This document shows positions 43,769-52,506 of a stretch of 64,000 nt of DNA, piece after piece (position 1 is the stretch's first letter; every line of letters starts with the position of its first letter). The stretch is from Rudaea cellulosilytica DSM 22992 (GTDB lineage Bacteria > Pseudomonadota > Gammaproteobacteria > Xanthomonadales > Rhodanobacteraceae). The stretch spans positions 843,652 to 907,651 of the forward strand of contig NZ_KB899241.1 of the NCBI RefSeq assembly GCF_000378125.1, given 5' to 3'. The translations under genes were made by a program, and so were the position numbers. The notes beneath the pieces were generated by a model, which saw nothing but the letters and a program-made list of their open reading frames with translations, had not been told where the DNA came from and made no database searches.

Positions 43769-44236
43769 TCAACCGCTACTAGGTGTATGCGTTGGCGCGG
43801 GCAGCCGCGCCACAACTTTAGCTCGCGCCATGGCCAAGACTTTCTTGACGTCACCGAAGGTTGTTGTAGGAAGATTGTTGAAATCCATCAGGCGATGCTG
43901 GAACTTGCGACCGCCCGACACGTCCTCAATGATAAATCGAACTTCCTGAAGGGCTACTCGTCTGTGATCGTACGAACCAAGCACTTCGATGCTTGCATCG
44001 TGGAGGGCACAGAAGAGACTTAGCATCTTGGCTTCGGCCGGGCACTTCCTGGTGTCGTTTCGATTCCAGCTGGATTCGCTGAGCAACAGTGCGTTGGCCT
44101 TGTCTAGAATTTCGACATCCGCGGCGGTTACTGGCTGATCACGATTCTCGTACGCGGGTGGCGACGAATAGTCACAGCCGCCCAGCGCCGCGAAAATCCA
44201 CAGGAATGCAAAAATTCTTCTCTGCTTCGAGCGCAT
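43769..44236 (-). CDS. Small lipoprotein, unknown family
   Basis: 155 residues. Signal peptide with lipobox LGGC (Cys at about 21). Mature part contains KANALLLSESSWNRNDTRKCP, LFCALHDASIEVLGSYDHRR, ALQEVRFIIEDVSGG and LMDFNNLPTTTFGDVKKVL. The set KCP, SLFCAL, YDHRRxALQEVRF and MDxNNLPTTT looks like that of a small uncharacterised family also found near toxin-immunity clusters, but the family was not identified. Sits four bases downstream of another lipoprotein gene, so the two are one operon. Confidence 0.75.
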   Translation of the reverse strand: MRSKQRRIFAFLWIFAALGGCDYSSPPAYENRDQPVTAADVEILDKANALLLSESSWNRNDTRKCPAEAKMLSLFCALHDASIEVLGSYDHRRVALQEVRFIIEDVSGGRKFQHRLMDFNNLPTTTFGDVKKVLAMARAKVVARLPAPTHTPSSG

Positions 44237-44240
44237 GACG

Positions 44241-44816
44241 TCAGAGGAAAACTGCTTGGTCTCTAGCCACTACTCGCCAAGTGCCGTCGTTTTTCGACAA
44301 CACATAGGTCACGACGGCACCGTGTATAGACCAGGAATGATGAATCTGTATTAGGGCTTTCGATCCATCTGCGCTATAGCCCGGCAAAGTTAGAGACCCG
44401 ACCGCCTTCGCTCCGTCAGGCGGTCCAAATCTATAGATATTCTTGGAACCTGGTGGTTGCGGACGGGCCCAGCGTGATCCTGAGAAGAGCGAAGCCATCG
44501 ACAAAGGGGATCTATTTCGCACTATAAATGCGCTCACGATCTCGTCGTCCAATTGACCGGAGATTTCGGGCGCGAGCGCTTTAATATCTCCAACCGTGGC
44601 GTGTGGGTCGGCACTCGAGCTGGATTCCAGTTCGAGTACGCCTTCGAGTTCGCCGAAGGTCACATCCTTCCAATTCGCAAAGTCTTCCAGTGCTGCTGCA
44701 ATCACTGCTGCATCCGCTTCGGAACTAGCTGACCGAGCTGAAGACTCGTGATCTCTGACGCAGGAGGCTAGCAGCGTGGCAGATAGTGCGAGTAGAAAGA
44801 AGAGGTATCGCATCAT
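44241..44816 (-). CDS. Small lipoprotein, unknown family
   Basis: 191 residues. Signal peptide with lipobox LLASC (Cys at about 19). Mature sequence has an Ala/Glu-rich helix (SEADAAVIAAALEDFANWKD) and a beta-rich end with IQIHHSWSIHGAVVTYVLSKNDGTWRVVARDQ, which looks like the NTF2-like-fold end seen in DUF4440-type proteins. Located at the outer or inner membrane of the periplasm. First gene of a two-lipoprotein operon divergent from the RNA-repair operon. Confidence 0.7.
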   Translation of the reverse strand: MMRYLFFLLALSATLLASCVRDHESSARSASSEADAAVIAAALEDFANWKDVTFGELEGVLELESSSSADPHATVGDIKALAPEISGQLDDEIVSAFIVRNRSPLSMASLFSGSRWARPQPPGSKNIYRFGPPDGAKAVGSLTLPGYSADGSKALIQIHHSWSIHGAVVTYVLSKNDGTWRVVARDQAVFL

Positions 44817-45061
44817 CGCGGTCCGCTCGGCGAATATTCAGATCTTACCGCGACGAACCGTGGCAGGACATGGCTGGCGTTTGGTTAGCGCGACACGTCA
44901 CACCGATCCACTTGGGCGAGTAGTTACTCGCAACTGCGCTTGGCTCACAGCGTCCACCTCCCTGCGATAGCAGGCGCGAGCCTACGCAATGGCGCATTTG
45001 ATCGAAATGCCCTTGGGCTGTCTACGGTAGACTGAACAATTCCTCCCATACCCGAATTATC

Positions 45062-46462
45062 GTGCTGCTGTCGCTATCCACTACTGTTCAACCCGCAACC
45101 GACCTCGGTTACCTCCTCGTAAAGCACCCGGATCGGGCGCACGAAGTCGAGTTGCCGTTCGGGACCGCGCGCGTCTTCTACCCGCAGGCTGACGAGAGCC
45201 GTTGCACAGCGGTATTGATGCTGGACATCGATCCTGTGGGCCTTGTGCGAGGTCGCGGCGACGGCGAAGGGTCGCTCTCACAGTACGTCAACGATCGCCC
45301 GTACGTCGCGAGTTCGTTCCTGTCAGTCGCGCTCAAGCGCGTGTTCGGCACGGCGATGGCGGGGACAAGCAAGGGGCGCCAAGAGGTTGCGGACGCGCCG
45401 ATCCCGCTGGAAGCAGAAATCCCGGTCCTGCGGTGTCGCGGTGGTGAGGAACTGCTGCGCAACTGGTTCGAGCCGCTCGGCTACGCAGTCGATGTCGAAC
45501 GCCTTCCCCTGGACACGAGATTTCTGGAATGGGGCGAGAGCTACTACGTGCGCTTGCGCCTGTCCGGCAACGTGCGCCTGCGCGACCTGCTCACGCACCT
45601 GTACGTGCTGCTGCCCGCCATCGACGGCGACAAACACTACTACGTCGGCAACGATGAGATCGACAAGCTACTCGAGAAGGGTGGCACCTGGCTCTCCGCG
45701 CATCCGCAACGCGAAGCGATCGTCGGCCGATACCTGCGCCGTCACAAGCCGCTCGTGCGCGCCGCGCTCGCTCGCCTTCTCGACGATGAAGAAGACGAGA
45801 TTGAAGCACAGGAAGTTCGCAAGGAGGCCGTGGAGGAAGCGATTGAACGTCCGCTCAGTCTCAACGAGCAGCGCATGAATGCCGTTGTCGACGTGCTGCG
45901 TGACCTTGGCGCGCGTCGCGTGGTGGATCTCGGTTGCGGTGAAGGCCGCCTTCTCGGCCTGTTGCTGAAGGATCGACAGTTCGAGCACCTACTCGGCATC
46001 GACGTGTCGCTGCGGTCGCTCGACTACGCCGCGCAGCGTCTGCACTTCGATCGGATGCCACCGATGCAGCGCGAGCGCATCACGCTCGCGCACGGCGCGC
46101 TGACGTACCGCGATCGCCGCATCGAGGGTTTCGACGCTGCATGTGCGATCGAGGTCATCGAGCACATGGATCTGCCGCGCCTGCCGGCGTTCGAGCGTGC
46201 GTTGTTCGGATTCGCGAAGCCACCGTCGGTCGTCATCACGACCCCGAACAGCGAGTACAACGTGCGCTTCCCTGCGTTGTCTGCCGGCAAGTTCCGCCAC
46301 CCGGACCACCGTTTCGAGTGGACTCGCGCTGAGTTTCACGCGTGGGCCGATGGCGTCGCCGAACGCAATGGCTACGTCGTACGATACGCGCCCGTCGGCG
46401 TGGATGACCCCGAGGTCGGCCCTCCGACCCAAATGGCGATCTTCACCCGCGACGCCGCCTGA
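45062..46462 (+). CDS. hen1: 3'-terminal RNA ribose 2'-O-methyltransferase Hen1
   Basis: 466 residues from GTG 45062; the N-terminus MLLSLSTTVQPATDLGYLLVKHPDR is the usual one for bacterial Hen1, which supports this start despite no clear ribosome site. Residues 1-240 are the N-terminal domain that helps Pnkp ligate RNA. Residues ~265-466 form the SAM methyltransferase: VVDLGCGEGRLLGLLL (motif I), metal-binding EVIEH (about 363-367) and the later His in RHPDHRFEW. The enzyme methylates the 2'-OH of the 3' end at the break before ligation, protecting repaired RNA from re-cleavage. Followed after 17 bp by pnkp, its known partner. Confidence 0.95.
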   Translation: MLLSLSTTVQPATDLGYLLVKHPDRAHEVELPFGTARVFYPQADESRCTAVLMLDIDPVGLVRGRGDGEGSLSQYVNDRPYVASSFLSVALKRVFGTAMAGTSKGRQEVADAPIPLEAEIPVLRCRGGEELLRNWFEPLGYAVDVERLPLDTRFLEWGESYYVRLRLSGNVRLRDLLTHLYVLLPAIDGDKHYYVGNDEIDKLLEKGGTWLSAHPQREAIVGRYLRRHKPLVRAALARLLDDEEDEIEAQEVRKEAVEEAIERPLSLNEQRMNAVVDVLRDLGARRVVDLGCGEGRLLGLLLKDRQFEHLLGIDVSLRSLDYAAQRLHFDRMPPMQRERITLAHGALTYRDRRIEGFDAACAIEVIEHMDLPRLPAFERALFGFAKPPSVVITTPNSEYNVRFPALSAGKFRHPDHRFEWTRAEFHAWADGVAERNGYVVRYAPVGVDDPEVGPPTQMAIFTRDAA

Positions 46463-46479
46463 TCTCTTTCGACAATCCG

Positions 46480-49029
46480 ATGACCATCCGCATTCCCCAG
46501 CTCAGCCTGGTTGCACTTATTGGCCCGTCCGGCAGTGGCAAGTCCACTTTTGCTCGCAAGCACTTCCTTGCGTCGGAGGTGATCTCGTCCGATGCCTGCC
46601 GTGCGCTCGTGGCCGACGACGAAAACGACCAGTCGGCAACCAGTGACGCCTTCGATGTCCTGTACTACATCGCGCGCAAGCGCCTCGCCGCGGGTCGCCT
46701 GACCGTCGTCGACGCGACGAATGTGCGCCCGGAGGACCGCAAGCGTCTCGTCGAACTCGCGCGCGAGTACCATGTATTGCCGTCGGCGATTGTCTTCGAC
46801 TTGCCCGAGCGTGTGTGCCAGGACCGCAATCTTTCGCGCCCGGACCGCGACTTCGGTCCTCACGTCATTCGCAACCAGCAGCAGACGATGCGCAAGGGCC
46901 TGCGCGGATTGGAACGCGAAGGCTTCCGCAACTTCACTGTGTTGAAATCGGTGGAGGACGTCGAGGCGGCCACGATCGAGCGTACAAAAGTCTGGAACGA
47001 TCGTCGTGAAGAACATGGCCCGTTCGATCTAATCGGCGATGTGCACGGCTGCCGTGATGAGTTGGTGACGCTGCTCGAACGTCTTGGCTATGGCATCGGC
47101 GGCACGCGCGAAGCGCCGCAAGTCACCGCGCCCGAAGGCCGCAAGGCCGTCTTCGTCGGTGATCTGGTCGACCGTGGCCCGGATTCGCCGGGGGTCTTGC
47201 GCTTGGTCATGCACATGGTCGGCAATGGCACCGCAATGTGTGTGCCGGGTAACCACGACGTGAAGCTGCAGCGGAAGCTCGCTGGTCGCGACGTGCGCGT
47301 GACGCACGGCTTGGCCGAAACGCTCGAACAATTGCAAGCCGAGCCCGAGGAGTTCAAGCGCGAGGCCGCCAAGTTCATCGACGCGCTTGTGAGCCACTAC
47401 GTGCTCGACGATGGCAAGTTAGTCGTCGCCCACGCGGGTCTCAAGCAAGAGCTGCAAGGACGCACTTCAGGCCGTGTGCGCGAGTTTGCCCTGTATGGCG
47501 AGACCACGGGCGAGACGGATGAATTTGGCTTGCCGGTTCGCTACGACTGGGCCCGCGACTATCGTGGTCCGGCAATGGTCGTCTACGGGCACACGCCCGT
47601 GCCGGAAGCGGAGTGGGTGAATCGCACGATCTGCATCGACACGGGGTGTGTGTTTGGCGGCAAGCTCACCGCGTTGCGCTATCCGGAGAAGGAACTCGTG
47701 TCGGTAGCGGCGGCGCGTGAATATTACGCGCCGATCAAGCCGCTGATCCCGGCGGAAGACGCGATGACCGCGCAAGCACGTGAAGCGACGTTGCTCGACC
47801 TCGAAGACGTCTCGGGTAAGCGGGTAATCGAAACGCGCGTCTTCCGCACCGTCACGATCCGCGAGGAGAACAGCATTGCGGCGCTCGAAGTCATGAGTCG
47901 CTTCGCGATCGACCCGCGCTGGCTGGTATACCTGCCGCCGACGATGGCGCCCCCGGAAACGGCAAAGGACGGCGACCTGTTGGAACGCCCCCAGGAGGCG
48001 ATGGCGTTTTTTCGGCAGGAAGGCGTCGCATCGCTGGTCTGCGAGGAAAAACACATGGGGTCGCGCGCGGTCATCGTGCTGTGTCGCGATGCGGCGACTG
48101 CACAGCGTCGCTTGGGTATCGGCGACGACGGGCGTGGGGTGCTCTATACGCGCACGGGCCGTCGCTTCTTCAACGACCGCGATCTAGAGAACGCACTGCT
48201 CGACCGACTCGATCTCGCGATGGAGCACGCGGGTCTCTGGGACGAGTTGCAGTCCGATTGGATCGTGCTCGACACCGAATTGATGCCTTGGTCAGCCAAA
48301 GCGCAGGAATTGTTGCGTGAGCAGTACGCGCCAACGGGCGCGGCGGCGACATCGGCTCTCAGCGCCGCCGGCGAATGGCTGGCAGCGGCAGCAGCGCGCG
48401 GCATCGACGTGCAAGGGTGGCAGGCGCAGAACGCATCTCGACACGCTGACGCCACGCGCTTCGTCGATGCATACCGACACTATTGCTGGTCGGTCAACAA
48501 TCTCAACGACCTCAAGATCGCACCGTTCCATGTGCTGGCCAGTGAAGGGCTAATGGGCCTCGCGCGCGATCATCGCTGGCATCTCGACGTCGCAGGTCGC
48601 CTGGCCGCGACCGACGCCGCCTTGTTTCGACAGACTCGCCACCTGTACGTCGACCTGGCCGACGAAGCGAGCGTCGCCGCCGCCGTGCAGTGGTGGGAAA
48701 CGCTGACGGCCGAAGGCGGGGAAGGAATGGTTATCAAGCCTGTGGAAGGCCTCGCGCGCGGTAAGCGAGGCCTGCTGCAACCGGCGATCAAGTGTCGCGG
48801 CCGTGAGTACCTCCGCATCATCTACGGACCTGAATACACCGAGCCACAAAACCTAGAGCGCCTGCGCCAGCGCGGCTTGCGTGCGAAGCAATCGCTCGCG
48901 ATCCGCGAATTCGCGCTCGGGATAGAAGGTCTTCAGCGTTTCGTCGACCGCGAGCCGCTGTACCGCGTGCATGAATGCGTGTTCGGAGTCCTTGCACTCG
49001 AAAGCGAACCAGTGGATGTGCGACTCTGA
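46480..49029 (+). CDS. pnkp: Polynucleotide kinase-phosphatase-ligase Pnkp
   Basis: 849 residues in three catalytic parts. 5' kinase at about 1-165: P-loop GPSGSGKST (15-23) and DATNVRPEDRK. 2',3' phosphatase at about 180-430: metallophosphoesterase motifs GDVHGCRDE, GDLVDRGPD, GNHD and YGHTPV. Adenylyltransferase at about 470-849: the nucleotide-binding Lys lies in EEKHMGSRAV (KxxG), with EGMVIKPVEG and KCRGREYLRIIYGPEY as later motifs. It heals cut RNA ends and, with Hen1, seals them. The pair counters ribotoxins that cut tRNA. Gene order hen1-pnkp is the standard operon. Confidence 0.96.
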   Translation: MTIRIPQLSLVALIGPSGSGKSTFARKHFLASEVISSDACRALVADDENDQSATSDAFDVLYYIARKRLAAGRLTVVDATNVRPEDRKRLVELAREYHVLPSAIVFDLPERVCQDRNLSRPDRDFGPHVIRNQQQTMRKGLRGLEREGFRNFTVLKSVEDVEAATIERTKVWNDRREEHGPFDLIGDVHGCRDELVTLLERLGYGIGGTREAPQVTAPEGRKAVFVGDLVDRGPDSPGVLRLVMHMVGNGTAMCVPGNHDVKLQRKLAGRDVRVTHGLAETLEQLQAEPEEFKREAAKFIDALVSHYVLDDGKLVVAHAGLKQELQGRTSGRVREFALYGETTGETDEFGLPVRYDWARDYRGPAMVVYGHTPVPEAEWVNRTICIDTGCVFGGKLTALRYPEKELVSVAAAREYYAPIKPLIPAEDAMTAQAREATLLDLEDVSGKRVIETRVFRTVTIREENSIAALEVMSRFAIDPRWLVYLPPTMAPPETAKDGDLLERPQEAMAFFRQEGVASLVCEEKHMGSRAVIVLCRDAATAQRRLGIGDDGRGVLYTRTGRRFFNDRDLENALLDRLDLAMEHAGLWDELQSDWIVLDTELMPWSAKAQELLREQYAPTGAAATSALSAAGEWLAAAAARGIDVQGWQAQNASRHADATRFVDAYRHYCWSVNNLNDLKIAPFHVLASEGLMGLARDHRWHLDVAGRLAATDAALFRQTRHLYVDLADEASVAAAVQWWETLTAEGGEGMVIKPVEGLARGKRGLLQPAIKCRGREYLRIIYGPEYTEPQNLERLRQRGLRAKQSLAIREFALGIEGLQRFVDREPLYRVHECVFGVLALESEPVDVRL

Positions 49030-49045
49030 TCGAAGATCGCACTTC

Positions 49046-49240
49046 TCAAACCTGTCGAGCTGACACTTTTTTGTTCTGGCGGCTTATGTTTGTGAGTGAC
49101 GACATCGAGGTTTCAATCTTGTCACCCGAGAACCACATCCTGGTATGAAAGGCCTCGAATGAGTTGACGGCCCATTTCGTTCCATTGCAAAGTAGAATTA
49201 GTTCGCCGTGCTTCTCAACCCGCGCAATGCTTGTTTGCAT
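49046..49240 (-). CDS. Small protein, unknown function
   Basis: 64 residues. MQTSIARVEKHGELILLCNG and WFSGDKIETSMSSL suggest a small beta-barrel (SH3-like) protein of the kind with a conserved W..GD turn. Convergent with pnkp (17 bp between the stops). Too short for firm assignment. Confidence 0.45.
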   Translation of the reverse strand: MQTSIARVEKHGELILLCNGTKWAVNSFEAFHTRMWFSGDKIETSMSSLTNISRQNKKVSARQV

Positions 49241-49347
49241 GGCCTAAGCCCCCTGATTCACCCTAGTGTTTTGTCGCCAGAGACTGTATTTCTCATGTTC
49301 AACAGTTTTCGTTTCGATGGCTCTAGATCGTTTCAGTATAGTTGTCA

Positions 49348-49710
49348 TCACGGCTCGTGAGTGCGCTCTACTCTTACTCCGCCACGACCTATTGCAGAGA
49401 GCTTGAAACTTTCCTTTGAGAGAACCTGATACTCGACCGACTTGTTGCGCAAACCTTGAATCTCCGCTTCCTTTGCGTATGGGCCCCGCCATCGCGGGAT
49501 TCCATTATTTGCAACAAGATCGGTGAGGTCCTTCGGCAAGTCTCCGGTATCTAGCTGGTACGCTTCGATTTTCATCGCTAATGAGGCGAGACGCGCCTTT
49601 GTGGGATCGAAAGCTTGTTCAGAATTCGCCAGATGGTATGACCACGCGCAAAAGGCCGCTGGAGCGACAACAAGTACTAACGTGGTCAATAGGATTCTTG
49701 GCTTTCGCAA
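49348..49710 (-). CDS. GspG-like pseudopilin-type small protein
   Basis: 120 residues from TTG 49710. One hydrophobic N-terminal helix (about 6-24), then a domain with LASLAMKIEAYQLDTGDLPKDLTDLV, RWRGPYAKEAE and SFKLSAIGRGG. TGxLPxxLxDLV followed by WRGPY is the signature of the GspG (type II secretion pseudopilin) C-terminal domain. It lacks the prepilin peptidase site (Gly before Phe-Glu), so it is a membrane-anchored relative, not a true pilin. It lies three bases after the gene at 49714, so both are in one operon. Confidence 0.6.
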   Translation of the reverse strand: MRKPRILLTTLVLVVAPAAFCAWSYHLANSEQAFDPTKARLASLAMKIEAYQLDTGDLPKDLTDLVANNGIPRWRGPYAKEAEIQGLRNKSVEYQVLSKESFKLSAIGRGGVRVERTHEP

Positions 49711-49713
49711 GGG

Positions 49714-50220
49714 TTATCCATTTTCCATGTATCGGTAGAAGCCCTCTATTTCGGCTTCGGTCATGTCCAGATAGGCACGTGCGTGGTTTCTCCGCCCGAG
49801 ACTCAGAGCAAGGCACGCCATAAATGGTTCAAAAGCGTGCTCGCCCCAGGCTTCGGTGCGGTTGAAACCGATTTGAGGAAGCTCATTGAGAGCCGCGCGA
49901 TAGGAGAGCTCGATCTCAGCCGGAACCGGCGGGTTTCGGTTCTCTGTGCGCTCGAGTTCAACAACGGCCGTAAAGCCAAAAACATGCCACTCGATGACTT
50001 TCGCTGCGCGCGCATACTCTACGAGGTAAGGAACAACTGCGTAGGATGCCTCGCCGACATCGCCCTGATGATGTAGATCATCCCAAAGGATCGCCCAATC
50101 GCGTTCACTTATCACGCCAGATTGGAGCTTCGTAAGGAATGACACCACGTCGAGCACGGCTCGGTTGTAGCCGCCACGATAGTAAGCCCAGCGCGGATCG
50201 CTTAGAGATAGCAGATTCAT
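49714..50220 (-). CDS. Unrecognised protein, possible immunity-type
   Basis: 168 residues from ATG 50220. It contains MNLLSLSDPRWAYYRGGYNR, ILWDDLHHQGDVGEASYAVVPYLVEYA and FEPFMACLALSLGRRNHARAYLDMTEAE. Helical and acidic, without signal peptide. The phrase LWDDLHHQGDVGEASY is characteristic of a family often found singly in polymorphic toxin or immunity clusters; the family was not identified with certainty. It is cotranscribed with the GspG-like gene. Confidence 0.6.
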   Translation of the reverse strand: MNLLSLSDPRWAYYRGGYNRAVLDVVSFLTKLQSGVISERDWAILWDDLHHQGDVGEASYAVVPYLVEYARAAKVIEWHVFGFTAVVELERTENRNPPVPAEIELSYRAALNELPQIGFNRTEAWGEHAFEPFMACLALSLGRRNHARAYLDMTEAEIEGFYRYMENG

Positions 50221-50321
50221 CGTCGATTTCCCCAATCCCCAAATCAGCCCCGTAAGAAATCGCAATAGTTCACTTGAAAAGATGGGCTGGGGTACGGGTT
50301 CGGAATGAATAAATCACCGAA

Positions 50322-51281
50322 TCAAGCCCATGGTCGCCACCACGGGCGCCTTCCGACCTTGGCGTGCGGAAGTGAACCGTCATTTGAAGCGGTGGAGTTG
50401 GCTGCAGCAACAATAGAATCGTTGAGAAGGCGATAGAGCTCTTCCGAAAGATTGTCGTATTTGCGCTGTTCGTTGCCTTCAAACCCTAGGTCATTCCAAG
50501 AACCCATGCCACCAAAGACCCATGCTGATTGGGCAGCAGATAGCAGCTGAGCAGCAGTCAGCGGCATGCGAGAAGACAGCATATCGTTGTGGTGGAGGCC
50601 ATTCCCTGGTGACGAGGACTCAAGATGGGACAGCCCAGCCTCAAAAGCTTTGGCAAAGCCATCCAAGTTGTGATGGCGAGCAAAAGCGGATATTTCCTTT
50701 AGGTTTTTGACTAGGCGACGCTTCAAGCTTTCTAGGTCGGCAGGAGGTCCAAGTTGAGACGGCTGGTTGACGGCAATGCGGCCGTAGGTCACTTGCCAAA
50801 TTTTGCGATCAGAGCGGTTTTGGTCGCCCACTACCCAGCGGCCTTCCCAGTAGTCAGACCCTTTGGGTCCTGCCGTTTTCAGAAGCCAATGGCCGCCGCC
50901 GCCGACAAATCCAACTAGCATGCGATCTGTGGGTCCAGTCTGCGTCTCACCACTTGGCATATAAGCCATCCGAATGGATTGAACTTCATTCTGTCGAAGT
51001 TTTTCAATCCACGATGCGGGATCAGCAGCGAACGCCGTTTCAGACAGACCTGCTCCAGAACGTCTCAGGTCCACGAATTTGACGAACTCGCAGAACGCGA
51101 GTGTGCTGTGAGCAGCGGGGAATGCCACAGCTTGATCCGCGCTGCGAATATAGGCGTTTCCTTGAACAACAAGCGCCACGATTTGCGCAATTGTGCCCTG
51201 CACACTACCCCCTGGTCGCCAGCTTGTCGTTCGAGGTCGACGGCCGCGACCCACGATGTGGAAGAAGATACCGAAGCTCAC
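50322..51281 (-). CDS. Unrecognised 319-residue protein
   Basis: Open frame of 319 residues; the first ~27 (MSFGIFFHIVGRGRRPRTTS) are low-confidence, and a GTG at about residue 28 (VQGTIAQIVALVVQGNAYIRSADQ) may be the real start. Distinctive parts are a Gly-rich VGFVGGGGHWLLKT, and GWEGRWVVGDQNR-like and LSAAQSAWVFGGMGSWNDLGF segments near the C-terminus. Soluble, no signal peptide or membrane helix. No family recognised. It is upstream of the immunity-like gene on the same strand (about 100 bp apart). Confidence 0.55.
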   Translation of the reverse strand: MSFGIFFHIVGRGRRPRTTSWRPGGSVQGTIAQIVALVVQGNAYIRSADQAVAFPAAHSTLAFCEFVKFVDLRRSGAGLSETAFAADPASWIEKLRQNEVQSIRMAYMPSGETQTGPTDRMLVGFVGGGGHWLLKTAGPKGSDYWEGRWVVGDQNRSDRKIWQVTYGRIAVNQPSQLGPPADLESLKRRLVKNLKEISAFARHHNLDGFAKAFEAGLSHLESSSPGNGLHHNDMLSSRMPLTAAQLLSAAQSAWVFGGMGSWNDLGFEGNEQRKYDNLSEELYRLLNDSIVAAANSTASNDGSLPHAKVGRRPWWRPWA

Positions 51282-51319
51282 CGCCGCGGTCCACTTGGTC
51301 GAATGGCTAGGCTGGAACG

Positions 51320-51532
51320 AAAAAGGGGTGGCATCGCTGCCACCCCTTGGTGCTACCTTCGATAGTAGTGACGGTTGGACCCATCTAGCTGTCCGGCCTC
51401 AAGGCAACAGTTCTTGAAACAACCTCGCCGAGCCGCATGGACATGGGTCGTTGCGCCCGAGCTTCTCGAATCAACTCCTTGTCTCCGTGTACAACGCGAT
51501 CGCCTTTCTTGACGCGTTGCTCGGATGGGAAG
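51320..51532 (-). repeat. 213-bp dispersed repeat with decayed SEC-C gene tail (copy 2)
   Basis: Same as copy 1 (34929-35140) with the same frameshifts. On the minus strand [15 protein letters not shown] reads through the intact SEC-C motif, then shifts to [19 protein letters not shown]. The preceding text ([25 protein letters not shown]) is the usual lead-in to SEC-C tails. A hairpin GGGGtGGCA/TGCCaCCCC with T run lies at 51320-51349. Confidence 0.75.
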
Positions 51533-51569
51533 CCCTTGCGGCGTTTGCTAGTGCGCTCGAAAGCAGAAA

Positions 51570-52433
51570 TTGTTGGATGACATGACACGCCTCCTTGTGG
51601 AGCCCTTTTTGGGCGCGCGGATTGTACTTGATTCGTTCGACCGAACGTCGGGACGCCTGGCAAGCCGAGCAAAATGCGGCCAGATTGCAAGACAATTCAA
51701 CGAAAGGCCACGTATGCGAGACAACTTCAAGACGCCGAGGGAAGTGTTCACTCGATCCTACTACATTTCGCATCCGGATCATCTTGACAACGATCTGCTG
51801 CACCAGAGACCAGGCACGAATTGGAGACTGTCGGCGCCGGAAATCGAGCGACGAGTTGGGGAGATGGTGGATGCGATGGTCTCGGACCGGGCGGAGGTCG
51901 TCGGTGCGGCCAGCCGCGAGCGGATGAGTGCGGGCGAGATCGACGCCTTGTTGCGGATGATCGAAGCCGCGGGACAGACCGACTATCTGGGTTGGGTCGC
52001 CCGCGTCGTACTTCACGAATATCAGATATCGGTGACGGCGCAGATTCCTGCTTCGAAGCCGATTCGGCTCGAGCAAACGCTACCGATGATCATGAAGCGG
52101 CGTGGCGTGGAACGACGGTTGGTGATTTCGCCCGACAAGATCAAAGTCGCGGAGCCCGACCCGCATATCCTCAAAGCTATCCGAACGGGATTCAAGTTCT
52201 GGGATCAGCTGATGTCCGATGATCCACTAACCGCGACTGAGTTCGCAAAGCAGGAAGGCGTTGACAATCGCTATGTCGGGCGAGCCCTATCGCTGGCATT
52301 CTTGGCGCCGGACATCGCTGAGCATTTCGTATCCGGACTGCATCCACCCGCCTGGACGGCCAAGCGACTATTGCGCTGGTGTCACGTGCCCATCTCGTGG
52401 GTTTGTCAGAGAACGTTTTGTGAACTGGAATGA
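51570..52433 (+). pseudogene. Truncated large serine recombinase (C-terminal part)
   Basis: 287 residues of open frame. The C-terminal ~110 residues match the end of large serine recombinases: LVISPDKIKVAEPDPHILKA, then DQLMSDDPLTATEFAKQEGVDNRYVGRALSLAFLAPDI and the TAKRLLRW...PISWVCQR end. The N-terminal catalytic domain (Ser nucleophile, YxRxS) is absent; the reading frame starts just past the SEC-C repeat at 51532. So the gene lost its catalytic half, and no intact copy lies in the window. It marks former mobility of this DNA. Confidence 0.75.
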
Positions 52434-52506
52434 ATTATTACCGCTCCAGTGAAAAACCAAGCTCTAACGAAGTACGATTGGTCATAACTAAAATCCAGGG
52501 GGGAAC

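Noticed and set aside
45000-45062. Sigma-54 promoter upstream of hen1
   Set aside because: No GG-N10-GC pair in the -24/-12 form could be found in the 245-bp gap.
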